In this document: one piece after another, positions 36,831 to 48,953 of the stretch | How the letters are laid out: every line of letters begins with the position of its first letter | Numbering within the stretch: the first letter of the stretch is position 1 | NCBI GenBank assembly: GCA_027257055.1 | Contig: JAPVLO010000138.1 | Location: forward strand, 1-64,000 | Length of the DNA: 64,000 nt | From: Cephalopachus bancanus | Taxonomy: Eukaryota > Chordata > Mammalia > Primates > Tarsiidae | Reading direction: 5' to 3' | Notes under the pieces: generated by a model | What the model was told of the DNA's origin: nothing | Seen by the model: only the letters and a program-made list of their open reading frames with translations | Database searches by the model: none | Translations under genes and position numbers: made by a program

Positions 36831-37379
36831 CCAGGCTTTCCCGAGAGGCATGCCTGAACTCAGCAAAAACTCCAAAGGAAACAGACATAAGTAGCCCCCC
36901 CGCCCCCCCTCCAGCTCCCCTCCGCCACACACACTCTCCCAGGCAGGTAGGTGTTTCACGCATTACACTTAGCGTCTCCCACGCCCTCGACGATCTCTCC
37001 CTCCGGCCGGCGGAGCGTCAGAGATTGCAGCCGCAGCCGGTGAGTGGGCAGGTGCAGCCGCCATCTGCTCCAGACTCCCCGGGCGCCCGGGAACTCGCAC
37101 CCAGGACCGGCCCGGGCGCCGCGAGCGCCGGCCCCTGCCGAGGACACGGCCCGCCCCGCCCCCTCGCGGCGGCGATCGGCCGGACCCCGCCCGCGGCAGA
37201 GCCCCGACCGCCCGCGGCGCCCGCCCCGCCCCCCGCCCCGGCCGCGGGCCGGGCCCGACGCCCCCGGGAGGCCAGGCCCGCTGGGGGTGCGCGGACTCGG
37301 GGCTGCCGCGCTTCCTGCCCGAAGGGTCCTTGAGAAGCCTGTTTGTTTTTCCCGGCGCTTGTCTCCACCCCTCCCGCGC

Positions 37380-37500
37380 GCTGATTGGCCGGGCGCGGGG
37401 GGCGGGCGCGCGGCCATTGGTCGGGGGGCGGTGCCTGTCCCTGGCCCGGGAGGGGGCGGAGCCTCCGCGGCGCTGAGCTTGCCCTTGTGTCTGGTGCTCG
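37380..37500 (+). promoter_or_regulatory. CADM2: Putative CADM2 core promoter (two inverted CCAAT boxes, GC boxes, no TATA)
   Basis: Two ATTGG motifs (inverted CCAAT, the NF-Y site) lie at 37,384-37,388 and 37,416-37,420, exactly 32 bases apart. GGGGCGG-type Sp1/KLF boxes lie at 37,399-37,406, 37,425-37,431 and 37,453-37,459. There is no TATA box. The cluster sits just upstream of the GCC-rich leader that runs without interruption to the CADM2 start codon, so transcription probably starts within about 37,460-37,530. The start site is inferred, not seen. Confidence 0.65.
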
Positions 37501-37529
37501 GTAGAGCCGCCGCCGCCGCTGCCGCCGCC

Positions 37530-37576
<47 letters not shown>

Positions 37577-38152
37577 CCCGGGCCGCCACCGCCGCCGCCG
37601 CAGCCCGAGCATCCGGGAGCCGCCGCCGCCAGCGCCGCCGCCGCCGCGACCTCCCCGCCAGGACCCCGGCCGCCCGAGCGCCGGCGGCGGTGCCGCCTGC
37701 CCGCCCCCGGCCCCGGCCCCTCCCCTGCGTGACCTCCCACTCCTCGCCGCCCGCGCCGCCGCGACCCCCGGCGTCCCCGCACCCCTGCCCCGGCAGCCCC
37801 GGCGGGCGCGGGGACTCGCCGTGCGCGCCCGGAGGCAGGCGAGCTCCGGCCCCGCGCGCGGCAGACGGGCTGCCGCGGCGGCACGCCGCTAGCCGGAGGA
37901 GGAGGCGGCGGAGGAGCAGAAACTCTTGCGCCCGCCCGCCGAAGCCGGCTCTGCGGGAGCGCCGCCGCCGCCGCCTGCCTCTGCCGCCGCGCCGCCGCCG
38001 GTCGGCGTCCGCGGGTTCGAGCGCCGCCGCGGCCAGGCGGCGGTCCGGCGGGCGCCGGGAGGAGGAGGACCCCAGCGGACCCCGCGCTCGCCGCGCCGCG
38101 CGCCGCCTCGTCGCCTGGCCCCGACCCCTGCCCGGCCCTCCCGAGAAGGACC
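37490..38152 (+). other. CADM2: CADM2 5' untranslated leader (approximate)
   Basis: About 660 bases of very GC-rich sequence from the inferred start region to the start codon. No ATG occurs on the + strand between about 36,852 and 38,152, so no AUG-initiated upstream reading frame is possible from any start in that interval. The GCC tract and many GC palindromes predict strong RNA structure. The 5' boundary is inferred from promoter motifs, not from transcript evidence. Confidence 0.6.
37532..37576 (+). repeat. (GCC)15 trinucleotide tract in the probable CADM2 5' leader
   Basis: Fifteen uninterrupted GCC units, flanked on both sides (about 37,506-37,672) by imperfect GCC/CGC runs. It lies between the promoter motifs and the start codon, so it is probably transcribed as 5' untranslated RNA; on the opposite strand it reads GGC/CGG. 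Pure GC-rich triplets in leaders can be length-variable. The assembled length may be too short or too long, because such tracts are hard to sequence. Confidence 0.9.
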
Positions 38153-38213
38153 ATGATCTGGAAACGCAGCGCCGTCCTCCGCTTCTACAGCGTCTGCGGG
38201 CTCCTGCTACAAG
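38153..38213 (+). CDS. CADM2: CADM2 exon 1, coding part (cell adhesion molecule 2, N-terminus)
   Basis: The exon codes for 20 residues, MIWKRSAVLRFYSVCGLLLQ, plus the first base of a glycine codon, and so ends in phase 1. I recognise this as the start of cell adhesion molecule 2 (SynCAM2, nectin-like 3), a single-pass type I immunoglobulin-superfamily protein of neurons and glia with three extracellular Ig domains, a transmembrane helix and a short tail with protein 4.1- and PDZ-binding motifs. The exon supplies the basic n-region (K4, R5) and hydrophobic core (about 7-20) of the signal peptide; the cleavage site and Ig domains are encoded downstream, outside the window. The start is chosen because it is the first ATG for about 1.3 kb, has A at -3, and leads straight into a good donor (CAAG|GTAATC, GT at 38,214). 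Nothing looks broken. The identity rests on recall of the protein; no search was run. Confidence 0.93.
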
Positions 38214-39991
38214 GTAATCGCGCCCCGCGCGGGGAGCCCCAACTTCACGCCCCTTCCCCGCCGGCCGCGCCCCCCGGCCCCGGGCCCGGCGCTGGCCCCC
38301 CCGCGTCCCGGGGCGGCGGGGCCGAGGCGGGGGCGGCAGCCCCTCGGAGCGCGGCGCCGGCCCGCCCGGCCCGGCCCGGCCCGCCGCGGCCCCGCTCGCC
38401 GCGCCCCGCCGCCCAGCCCCTCCGGCCTCGCCCCCGCGCCCCGCGCCCCGCGCCGGCAACTTGCGCCTCCGAGCCGCCCCCCCGCCCGGCCGCCTCCCGC
38501 CGCCGACCGGCCCTCTCCACCCCCCGCCGTCCCTCTCCCCGCCCCCGCTCTCCCACCCTCCTCGCATCCGCGTGTCTTTCCAAAGTGCGGGAGCGCCCGG
38601 GCGCGAGCGGCCGAGGTGGCCAGCGCAGCAGCGGCGGCGGCACCGTGGGCACGGCCGTCGCGTCCCGGGGGGCGAGGCGGTGCGAGACGTGTCGTTCACC
38701 GAGGAGGACAGGACAGGGGACCGTGGCCGCGGGCGGGCGGGGGCTGGGGGCCAAAAAAAGGATCAAGGAACAAGGGGTGAAACAGGGAAATGAATGGATG
38801 AATGAATGGACCAAGAAATTTTTAAAAGGGAAAAATGCCAAGACCCAAACCCACTTTGCCAGCACATCGACTTTTTATTATTCAGTCTGTGTCGTTTCAT
38901 TTTTTTCCCCCAAGCCAAGACCCAGAGGCTCCCCAGCAGTTACTTTCCTGCTAAGGGATTTTCCCTTGGATGCCCTACCTCCCCATCCTCCGTCTCCGCC
39001 GCTTCTTTCCATCATTCGTCTCACCCTTTCGCGTGCAACGAGAGCACCCCTGCGACCGCAGGGGAGGGAAGCCGCACAGAACGCGCTTATCATGCGCATC
39101 GCGGGGCTTGGAGCCGCGGGTGGCTGGGGGAACCGGGTGCGCTTTCCCTCCCCAGACCCCCTCCTCGGGGGAGGAAGGGACCGTGGGAGGGGGAGGACGA
39201 CGGTGCCGGTTATGAAATGCACGCTGGGGCGTGGAGTGGGGGCGCGAGCGGAGAGCACACTCGGGGCGGGGGGCGGCCGGGGCCGCGAGGCGGAAGGTGG
39301 CCGCCCGGCAGAACGCGGAGCCGGGAGGCGGCTGGAGTGGCCGAGGAGGGCCGTGGCGTGGCGGCTTGGTCGGAGGCTTCCGAGCGAGGTGGCTCTGGTT
39401 TCCCGATCCGTCTTCGCCCACCCCTCACCCTTCTGTCCCCCGTGGGTGTTCGCGAGCAAGAGAAGTTGGCCCGATGCGTTTTCCCCCGGGTGGAAGGGAG
39501 GTGGAAGTCCGGCACACGCCGACTCACGGGCGCGCAAAACCCAAGCGGCCTTTGGAGATTTAAATGAGGTCAGTGAACCATCTTTCAGCAAGTTCTTGGA
39601 AGGCGTCCTGTCGCCCGCCCTCCTCCGGGATGCAGGCTGGGGACCGGTTTTATTTATGCATATTTATGAATGTGGAAGAAGAGACGCCTGGCAGGACCTC
39701 CCTGAATTACACTAACTGACCTTGCAGAGAGCGTTCCTGGAATATTTTGCTGGGAACGTGCGTTTCACGTTGGATGTACATTTCAGAGCTGTCATGTTGC
39801 CAGATTCTCCGTGGAGGCAGACAGCACGCCCTCCCTGCTCGCGCGCCGCCAGGTCCCATCCCTGGCCGTTCACGCCCCCCTCCTGCGCAAGTGACCCAGG
39901 TGGCGGACACCCTCCCTAGGCTTCTGATCTGAGCCGAAACCGCCTCCCCAACCCCACTTCACCTCTCAGCAACTTGCATTTGTCAGATCGG

Positions 39992-39992
<1 letters not shown>

Positions 39993-40039
<47 letters not shown>
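39993..40039. repeat. (TG)n microsatellite
   Basis: 47-base alternating TG run in CADM2 intron 1, followed after a TT by a short GTGTGTGCGCGC. Confidence 0.95.
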
Positions 40040-40040
<1 letters not shown>

Positions 40041-40686
40041 GTGTGTGCGCGCAGGCATGCGCTGGCTAGGGGGAACTTCAGTGTGGGGAAATTAGTTAAT
40101 TTGGTGATTGCAATGAAAATTCGACACCAATAGATGTGTTTTCCTGACCAATCTGTGTGTGCTGGCCCTGGCCACGCTGGCCCTGGCCCAGGCCCACGCT
40201 GCTGGACTGGCGCGAGATTATTTATGAAGGAACATGTGGGCCGCGCACTGCACTTGGGATCGCCTCCTGTCTCCCTTCACCATTTTCCCCAGTGAATCGT
40301 CTTTCAGTGCAGTGCGAATAACTGCCAGCGCCTCTCGCTCAGCCCGGAGGAGGAGGATAGACTCTTTCTCCACCCGGAGAGATGCCATCAGCAGCAATCA
40401 GGCGCTGGGCTCTTCTTTTGAGTCTGCCAACCCACGATGAAGACAGCGCAGCTTTTCATAGCAGCCTAGGGATGAGGGGGTCGGGAACGGGTGTGAGTGT
40501 GGCCCAGCAAACGCACCCCTGCAGCCAGCAGCAGCCGCAGTCGCCGCTGCCGCCCTTCAGGTCCAAAGAAACAAAGAAATAAGCACCCTGGACTGCCAGC
40601 AGGAAAAGAACGCCCGTCCAACCATGTCCGTGGACTCATGAGCATCTCAGATCAAGCCATATCAATACACTCCAGCGACAAGAAGA

Positions 40687-40690
<4 letters not shown>

Positions 40691-40742
<52 letters not shown>
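40691..40742. repeat. (GA)26 microsatellite
   Basis: Uninterrupted GA run of 52 bases in intron 1. Confidence 0.95.
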
Positions 40743-40745
<3 letters not shown>

Positions 40746-42430
40746 AGAAGGGGGAGGGAGCGCACAGCAGCCGGCAGCGCTGGACTGTCTTCTGGTGGCG
40801 ACTGGCTGGCATTCATTGCACACTGCTCCTCAGACATATCACACTTTGCTGATATTGTCAGGCTTTGCTCAAAACAAATTGCTCACGCCTTCCTTGTCTC
40901 AGTTTTGGCTTCACACATTGCTCAGAGGTTCAGATTTATGTTTCTCCCACTACTCTGCTGTTTTATTAGGACTTGGCGAGATTGTGAAATGAAGGCTTTC
41001 GTGCCTGGGCAGAAGTCCTTAGCGGTTCTCCCCTTCCAGTGTGCAGGAAGAAAGCGTGGTAGCCGGGGAACTCGGGAGCCCCTGGTTTTGGCCAAGGGGA
41101 GTCTACCTGCCTGCTGGCAGTTATGACCAGGCAAATACTTGAGTCAGGCAGTCGCTTCTGATGTTCAGCTTTATCAGCACTCCGTGGTCTTCTGGCACTT
41201 CAGTAATACTAATAGATGTATTGGTCACTTGTATTGCTAGCCTCTGTCTTGCAGTTTGCATTATTTTCAACAAGAAGACTCCTTTGAACATATCTTCTCT
41301 ATGTTTTTGTGTTTCGATTCACTATGTTTTATATTATGTCACCATTCCCCCCCACCCCGGGAAGCAAAATCCATTTTATGGCTTGTTAATATGTGGAGTG
41401 ATAAGTCGGAGGTGAGGCTCAATCCAATTATAACATGACCTAAAAAAAAAAAAAGAAAAGAAAGGCTTATTTAATTCTCTTCCATAACATCTGCCAGTTT
41501 GTTAGTCCTCATCTTGTCTTTAGGAAATAAATAACAGTAAGATAGAAAATAAACATAAGCTTCCAACCAAATACTCCTTTCTAACCAGAATATTGCTTGG
41601 AATGTAGACTACTTAAGTCATGAAATTGGATTCAGTGTTAAGCTACAAGGCATCTTCTCTTATTTTCCCTCATCACAGAGAGAGGAAATCTGGAGTAAGG
41701 ACAGGGGACACATTAGATAAATGAATTTCTCTGCAAGGATTGCAGAAGTTTGCCACCTGTAACAGAGCAGATCTAGTTCCTTGTCTATCCCTTGCTGAGA
41801 CCACATTCCTCTCCACGCCTGAGGGGGCACTGCAAGACTGGAGTGTCTCCAGCAGCACAGGAAACAACCCAGGAAAGGGCACAAAAGGAAGAAAAGCAAA
41901 GCAGCACAGAAGACAGACACAAAGAAAGAGATCTGATTTTGTTGAGAGCCTTGTCTTTTTTTTTGGAGTTGACCTTACTCAAAAACACATCCCACGTGGA
42001 CACTTGGGCTTTGGTACATTTTACCATATGATCTTCAGATTAATGATTTGCTATATTTCATGAGAAAGATCTTCCAATTAAATTTTGGTTGGATATGCAT
42101 GTCACTTGCCTCTGTGTGTGTCATGAACCTCACATACAGTTTTTGAAAGCACATTGTCTTATCAAATATACTTACATGCACTTAATGTAATATCTGTACT
42201 CCCTAAAAGCATGTCTGTCCAGCTCTTTTAACTCCATGTGTAGTAACTTCAGTCTCAGCTGGCTCACTTCTTATGCTGAATGCAGCTCTTGGAACATAGT
42301 TCACTCATTCCCTGTTTTGAAAAGTGGAGAAATTTTGAAAAGTGGAGTCTGTATATAAAAGCCAATGACTATGACTTAAACTATCAATCAGGCCATTAGT
42401 AATTAAGAGTAACCCTGCACGTATGAGGGA

Positions 42431-43979
42431 TGTCGGGTGCCAGCCCCGACCGAGGGTGGGTTAGGACCTGCACCGGAGAATCTGGATGGTGAGAAGAGAC
42501 CACTCAGAGGCAGTTCTTCTGGGAACAGTCTGATCAGGACTGAAGCCAAATTTTATTCGGACTCCTTCCAACTTATATACCATTTTTCATACCCTCCAGC
42601 AGTGTGATAATCACTTGCTGGGGGCGTACAAACTCCATGATGTATATTGCGCTTTACAAACTATGCATCACAAGACCATCACGAGACTTGCAAGCTCCAA
42701 GCAGACAGTTCAAACTCCATGATGTCTGACGTGCTTCACAAATCTCACATCAAGGTCACAGGTGCACAATTTCAATACAGTTCCTTTAAAAGTGTCTTCC
42801 ATAGTGTTCAACAAATCATTCATATTATACTCTTTGTTCTAAACCCTGATTAATACAAAAGCTTTCTTAGTTAACTCTAGGTTCAATCCAAGTTCACTGA
42901 CTCCTAATATTTTTTAATGATTGATATTATCAACTTAACACTATACTATAATCTATGTTTACTTAAATGACTTAATTTTTATTTATTCCATTAACCTATT
43001 ATGATTCAACATAGTGGCCTGTAATTCTATAACAGTTAATTCAAAACTTATTTCTTACCATGACTTATGTGAGTTTCATGATCTAGTGATTGGACTTTAA
43101 TACTATGCTATATCTCATTAAGCTAATACCTTATCATTAAATCTTATAATTATCATTGATGTATGATTTTAGAATCATAACACTATAATTCTCATTCTAT
43201 TCTAATAAAACTACGACTTTAACCCAAAACTTAAATCTTTTTTCCTAGTATATTAATACATGGCTACATGTAAAATTTCCTATTGTCATATTAGAAGCAA
43301 AAACAACACCTTTGGGAAAGTTTCGGTATACTAATCAAAGGATCTTAAAATTGGCCTACAAGAACAGGAACTAAAGTCATAATCTGAGAAAAGGAAACTT
43401 TAAAAGTTTAAACAAAACCTAAAAGTTTTCTATGAATGCTTATTACTGTTTAAATCTTTCCGATGGAAATTGTATCATCTTAAATGAATGTTTTATCCAA
43501 ACAAGTCTATTCTAAAAATCAAATAGTAGCTGTCACACTCTTGGATAATGGACTGCACGGTTACCATGGCAATGGCCACGGGCTGAAGCAAACAGAGTTT
43601 CGGCATGTAATGAAACTAGAAAAACGTCCTGCCTGGCTAGAGGCAGGGCAATAAAACTATTATGGTAATTTAGTTTCTAATCTTAATCCTAGGAGAAACT
43701 GCCTTTGGGAACAAGAGCTGACTCACCAGTCTACCAGGAATTAGAAGTTAAAAAATATCTAGAAAGAAGTAAGACTTAGAAGGGACAAGGTCATTCTGCT
43801 GTGCAACCTTTCATCAGGTGTACAGAGATTTACTTACAAGTTTTACTGCCATGTATGCACACTGGTCACTAATCACACGCCAATATTATAGGTATAACTG
43901 ATATCCTATGTCAGAGGCGATCTTCCAGATGGGCCTTTACAGGCCTCAGCCATGTAGCTATAGATGTTGGCTCCCAACA
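42431..43979 (-). mobile_element. Solo LTR of an ERV2/ERVK-like endogenous retrovirus, minus strand
   Basis: A 1,549-base unit with TG..CA ends. On the minus strand it starts TGTTGGGAGCC and ends GGCACCCGACA, and its ends are inverted (TGT-GGG-GCC, 2 mismatches in 11). The flanks GAGGGA (42,425-42,430) and GAGGGG (43,980-43,985) form a 6-base duplication with one mismatch, the size typical of class II (ERVK/betaretrovirus-like) integrations. The minus strand has an AATAAA polyadenylation signal at about 42,551-42,556, then a U5-like end. No internal viral genes are present and no long frame lies in the LTR. It is a relic left by LTR-LTR recombination. Confidence 0.8.
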
Positions 43980-43985
43980 GAGGGG

Positions 43986-46900
43986 TTTCCCAACTAATTT
44001 TGTATTAAAATATGAAAACTGATTTCATTGTCTTTTCCCATTTCTACAGCTATTAGAACTCTGGGAACATCATATGACAAAGCTAAGCTTCAGCTAAGAT
44101 CACCCATTCCTACGTCCTTCACTAGAAGATCAGATACTTGAAAAATATTTTTCACACATTTAAATAATGAGATAATGCCATTTTTCTCGAAGGAAAATAT
44201 TACTCAAATCACTTAAGGAGCAAAATGAAAGTGCAGAAATGTTGGAAGACATCCTAAGCATGTATTTGAAAGTAACCTATAATCAATTTCAAATGCTATC
44301 AATTTTCCCTTTCAACTAAGGAGTCTTTGGGATACCAATGATTGAGACAAGTAAGATGTATTTGTTATGATGGGTTTGAGGGCTGCTTAATAACATAGAC
44401 CTTCTATCATACTGGTGTGTTTTATTTGATGGTGTTGACAAGTACTTTATGACATTTATTGATAAATAGTCCTCCTTGTATGAGACTTTATTAAACCTGT
44501 TGGCTAGGTCACCCATTCTATAGCAGCTGGTTGAGTAGGTGGAGGAAGCAGATGAGGAATATTACCAACCAAGGAAGTAGACTCATAAACAAGTCAGAAG
44601 TCACTGTTGAACTGGCAGTTATTGGTCTGATGGGCCTCATTAAAACAACTCTAGTGTCCAGTGGTTATTCAGCTGAAGTTTCCTGAGGGCAAACCCTGGG
44701 CTTTTCTTATCTGTGCAATTTTCTTTTTCTTGTCCTCATTTTAGTAGATGCATAATAAATCATGTTGGATAGGTATGTTCTAATTAGTTCTGATGGACTT
44801 AAACGATTTTTTCTCCTCTTCATATATCAGCATCCACACTCCATCGAGGTCTTGTATGTGATTTTTGATGTTTCATAAGCTATATTGGTTCATGAAACAA
44901 CTTAATTTTTGGTAGAAATGTACCATCTACCTAGTTCTTGATAGATACCTTGAAATGAATTCAGTCTGATCAGTCTTTCTTAACATGTTTACCTACCCAT
45001 TTTTTTTCCTTTTCCTTGATTAAAAATTCCAGACATTTTATATTAGATCACAAACCCATTTCACTAAAAAAAGAAGGGCATAATTTAAGTTTTCTGATTT
45101 CACCTAAAATATCTAAAAGGACAAGTTCATTGCCAACATTTTATTTGAAAATGTCACGCGTTTTTGGAGTGCAATTTTGCAGTATCAAAAAAGGCATCTT
45201 CTGCAAATTCCTTTTGTGGAGAGGTGGGTGAGGTTTAACCTAGAGCTGTGGCAGCTGAAGGCCCCTGCTGTGTGATGATGCAAATGGCATCTCAGGCCTA
45301 ATGTGCTCTTCACTGGCAGAAAACTCATGGAAGGCAGTCATGTGACAGGAGGGTGGCATGGCAGGCCTCTCCCTCACCTGTAGTGGATGGAAAACATCCT
45401 TTAGCTTTTTATAACCAGATATGATCCAGAGCGTGGGTAATCACTCTCGTTCATGACAAAGCAAAAGAGAAGCATGTATTTTGTCTAGAGATGGAGAAGC
45501 AAGTCCTATTAAAATTACCAAAATTCTCATCAAATGGCTGGTGAACATTTTGTTTTCTTGCCAACTATCAGGAACCCAGGCTGGTTTGGCGAAGAGGAGT
45601 AGCAAAGTTAAAATGGGATTTCTTTGCAATTTTTAAAATATGTGTTGAGCCTAAATAATGTCGAGCTGGGAAATATTCTGCTACCTGACTCTTGCTTTAG
45701 TGAGTAAGGTGTTGGTCCCTTCCTCTCATTCTTTTTAGGACACATTCTGTATTATGAGAATACAGTCATTTAAAAAAATAGGAATTAACTGCTCAGTGTA
45801 TGTTCAGATAGTTTGTTTAGTGCCATTAAGTGAAATCTGATTATGTCACAACAGTTGAGAAGTTTCCTCTCTGAACAATATTGTTTATCATCCAGGCAAA
45901 ATCAGTAAATACGTTTCTTAAAAAAATTAAGAGTTGTAGACCAATTGTTATATACAACCACCACAAAATCCTGTCAGATCTAACAGTAGCTAATGTGGCT
46001 TTGTGTATTTGGATTCCATTTGCCACAAAACAAAATAATTAAACATTTTATACATATTGATTTTTATTCAAGGAATAAGCCCAGTTGGTTATCTTAATGT
46101 GTTTGATGAATTTTTCCATAAGCAGATATGAAATTGTTTTCATCTTAGAAGCATGTAGTCTATTTAAAAATTGGTGAGGTAAATATTCTGCTCAATTAGA
46201 GATCAGTTAACTATTAATGTCTAAATCAGAGATGAAATTATTGAGAAAGGAAGTATTTTTCAGTTATTTATCTACATATATACCCGTATATATACATTTA
46301 AAGTGCATCATTATTTTTAAGACTGTTTTTAAGACTGAAGGACATCTTTATTAATTTCATAAGTCATCAGAGTTTGGGGCTTTTGGGATGTACTGTGAAG
46401 AAAAAGGTAAGAGTTTCATTTGCACTTGTGTTTCCTCTTTTAATGCAGGTTGGGAAATACATTTTTTGCATACATTTTCTTAGGCTGCAACAGTGATGAA
46501 CTCTTGCACTTACAAATGCAATGTTTATAGTTTCTGAAATTGCAGTAGAGTTGAGTATTTATTCTTGGTTTTCTTTTGTACTTATGAAACTGAATGATGA
46601 GAACCGATTACTACCTGAATAGAAACAGAGCCAAGGTTGTAAGATCTGCCATGGACAGAGTTGGCCATTAATTATTCACATTCTATTTTAGAGGTCTTTG
46701 AAGTAAATATTAAGACAGTCATTATTCAACTTTGGGGATAACTCTTTCTGAGTCAGCACATAGTTCTCACTTGAAAATTTAAATGATCTTTCAGCCATTG
46801 CAGTGCTGAAGAGGAAGCCTCTGTCTAGTTATCTTTAAAGAGTTCTTCTCGGTGCTATATAGTGATGTCATTAGGATTTGTTTGGAAAATAAAAATAAGT

Positions 46901-48950
46901 GTTCTTTTGCTTTGAGGAACATGAAGTCTTATAGCTAAATGTGATCAGAGAGTGCAAATGATTTCGCATTTTAGAAAAAAGATGCCTCTTTAGAGGTCAA
47001 ACTGAGACTCTAATAACTTCATATATTTTATGATGGTTAATTTACAGTAAGAATGTGTTGCTTATCTGGAATCTTCCTTGGGAACAGAGTGAGAAACCAC
47101 CTTTCTTGACAAGGATATGCTGCTGACTGCTGAGTATATAGCTGTTATATTGATTTGGTGTAATTTATAAAGCCAATTAATTTGTTCTTGTAAAGAAATA
47201 TTTTTAGCTTCTGGGCTAAAAGTCTTTGTATTTAAAAAGGCAGGTGCCTTCCATATGCTTACTTAAACACCAAGGCTTAAAATGTGTGGTGTGTAAAATA
47301 TGCCTTGACTTTCGTACTAAACTCTTATTAGTTTACATTACCTGGTCCCGTATCCCCCCTGGGGAGAAAAATATCCCTGATACCTATACTCTCCATGTAT
47401 TTTCAGGCCTTAGATGCCCTCTGCTTTTCCATCTGAAGTCGTAGACTTAGGCGGAGATGAGAGGTTACAAATTACAAATTAGAATATTTTTATTGAAAAG
47501 CAAACAAAACATATACAGTAAGCTCTTTAATTGTTACTTCTTTGCTGCTCTCTATTTTTTGTGTGAGTGTCTGAATAGCAACTCAACTTCCTTTATACTC
47601 TCCAGGAAGATAATATCCCACCCCTTCCCGACCATGCAACCGATCCTAAAGACCTGTTAAAATAAATTAATGGTAAATGCAGAATAATTTAAGAAGAGTT
47701 TTGGTAAAGGCTATGTACTGACTATGTACAGATTGGGTGTTTTTCCTGTTAATTCTCAAGGAGCACACCCCAGTGTTTTATCACGGATAAACTATGTGTA
47801 GTGTGTGTGTGATTTGTTGGTTTGTTATTATTAGGGCATCTTTTAAGAGTTCCAGTCTTTGCTCTCTTAATAAAAATGGCAAAAAGAGGAGGAGAGGAAT
47901 GTGAGCCTGCAGCCAAACACACACAGAAAGGCCTGGCAAAGCCGGCTAAATTAGCATATGCCAGGCTGAGTATTTCCCTCTGTTGTTACATAATCCCTTT
48001 CTAATACGAAATCGGTTCTCATACTTAACCCTTTCTCGGAGGTTTGGAATTCTCCTGCTGTTCGATTTTGATTTTGCTTCATTTATTTTCTCATGAACTG
48101 TGTAAATCATCGATGGAAGGGCTTTTATGTCACGTTCTCTCCCCCGCCTTCACTCTTTCGGTATACAAATGTTCCATTCTGTGCCCAACTTCGGGATTCA
48201 AGAATCAACTTTTCTATAGCGTTCTCTGAGAGGATCTAATTAGCATTTTAGTCTCCCTTTACTCATGTGCAGCTTTCTTTAGAAAATGTATTAGTCCTGG
48301 GAGGTTCCCCTAAGGATTCATAATACTCTAGTTTGTTGCATGTGCTGTGATATTCAGTGTGCCTTAATTATGCACGTGTCCTCATTTCAAAGCCTTTTCA
48401 GGGCTCATGTGGGATAGAACAGGGGTCTGGCTGTAAGTTCTCTGTCATGTTTCACTGTGTAGGTGGTATTCAGAGAAGGATGTTTCTGAAGGCAATTATA
48501 CATCGATGACTCCAGTATAGCAAGCAGTTACTCACATTCTACCCTCGATAGTTACCCTGCCAAGGCAGACTTACATTCACTATTGTGATACATAATACAG
48601 TATCTGTTTTTTCTAAATAACAGATACACTGCTCTGGGAATGAAATAAAATAATGAGTGAAAATGTGTACCCCTTACCCTGAATAGGGATTGTTCCTTTT
48701 ACTCTCCCAAAGAGAAGAATCAGAAATTGTTCCTCTGTCAATACTCTATTCCTTCACTAGCCCATTAACACATCTTGCTATGGTGAGATCGTGAAGTTTT
48801 GCTATAGATTTTTAGACCGTATTAATGGGTTACAGTCTCCAAGGACTGCCAAATGTCAGTGCATTGCCAAATTTGAGACATTATATTTTCAGATTTTAAT
48901 TTGGATGCAATTTGAACAACTGCAAAGTATAGAGGAACACTGAACTCAAC
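43986..48950. other. Repeat-poor part of CADM2 intron 1
   Basis: About 5 kb without recognisable SINEs, LINEs or LTRs. The block about 47,830-48,010 is unusually even in composition and could be a conserved non-coding element; this is a guess from appearance only. Confidence 0.4.
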
Positions 48951-48951
48951 T

Positions 48952-48953
<2 letters not shown>

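Larger units (their letters stand above)
36890..39540. promoter_or_regulatory. CADM2: CpG island spanning the CADM2 promoter, exon 1 and start of intron 1
   Basis: Base composition changes sharply from AT-rich flank to very GC-rich, CpG-dense DNA near 36,890 and decays again near 39,540. The island covers the putative promoter, the whole leader, the first coding exon and about 1.3 kb of intron 1. Islands of this kind mark broad, TATA-less vertebrate promoters. Long open frames on both strands here come from the shortage of AT-rich stop codons and are not genes. Boundaries are by eye, good to about 100 bases. Confidence 0.93.
39541..42430. other. Intron 1 sequence without recognised repeats or exons (apart from two microsatellites)
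   Basis: Mixed GC. Open frames such as 40,497-41,126 run through the GA microsatellite and have no recognisable domain. No SINE or LINE was seen. Confidence 0.5.

Noticed and set aside
36969..38699. 576-residue minus-strand open frame, with a 378-residue minus frame (37,018-38,154) beside it
   Set aside because: It lies wholly in the CpG island, is Arg/Gly/Ala low-complexity, and overlaps the CADM2 leader and exon in antisense. GC-rich DNA lacks stop codons by chance.
38806..39591. Several 200-250-residue frames on both strands of early intron 1
   Set aside because: Arg/Pro/Gly-rich CpG-island shadows that overlap on opposite strands, with no recognisable domain.
38153..39715. 520-residue + frame starting at the CADM2 ATG
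   Set aside because: Only the first 20 codons are real. The frame stays open past the GTAATC donor because intron 1 is GC-rich there; the rest has no CADM2 Ig domain and is low-complexity.
40497..41126. 209-residue + frame in intron 1
   Set aside because: Runs through the (GA)26 microsatellite (Arg-Glu repeats); nothing recognisable on either side.
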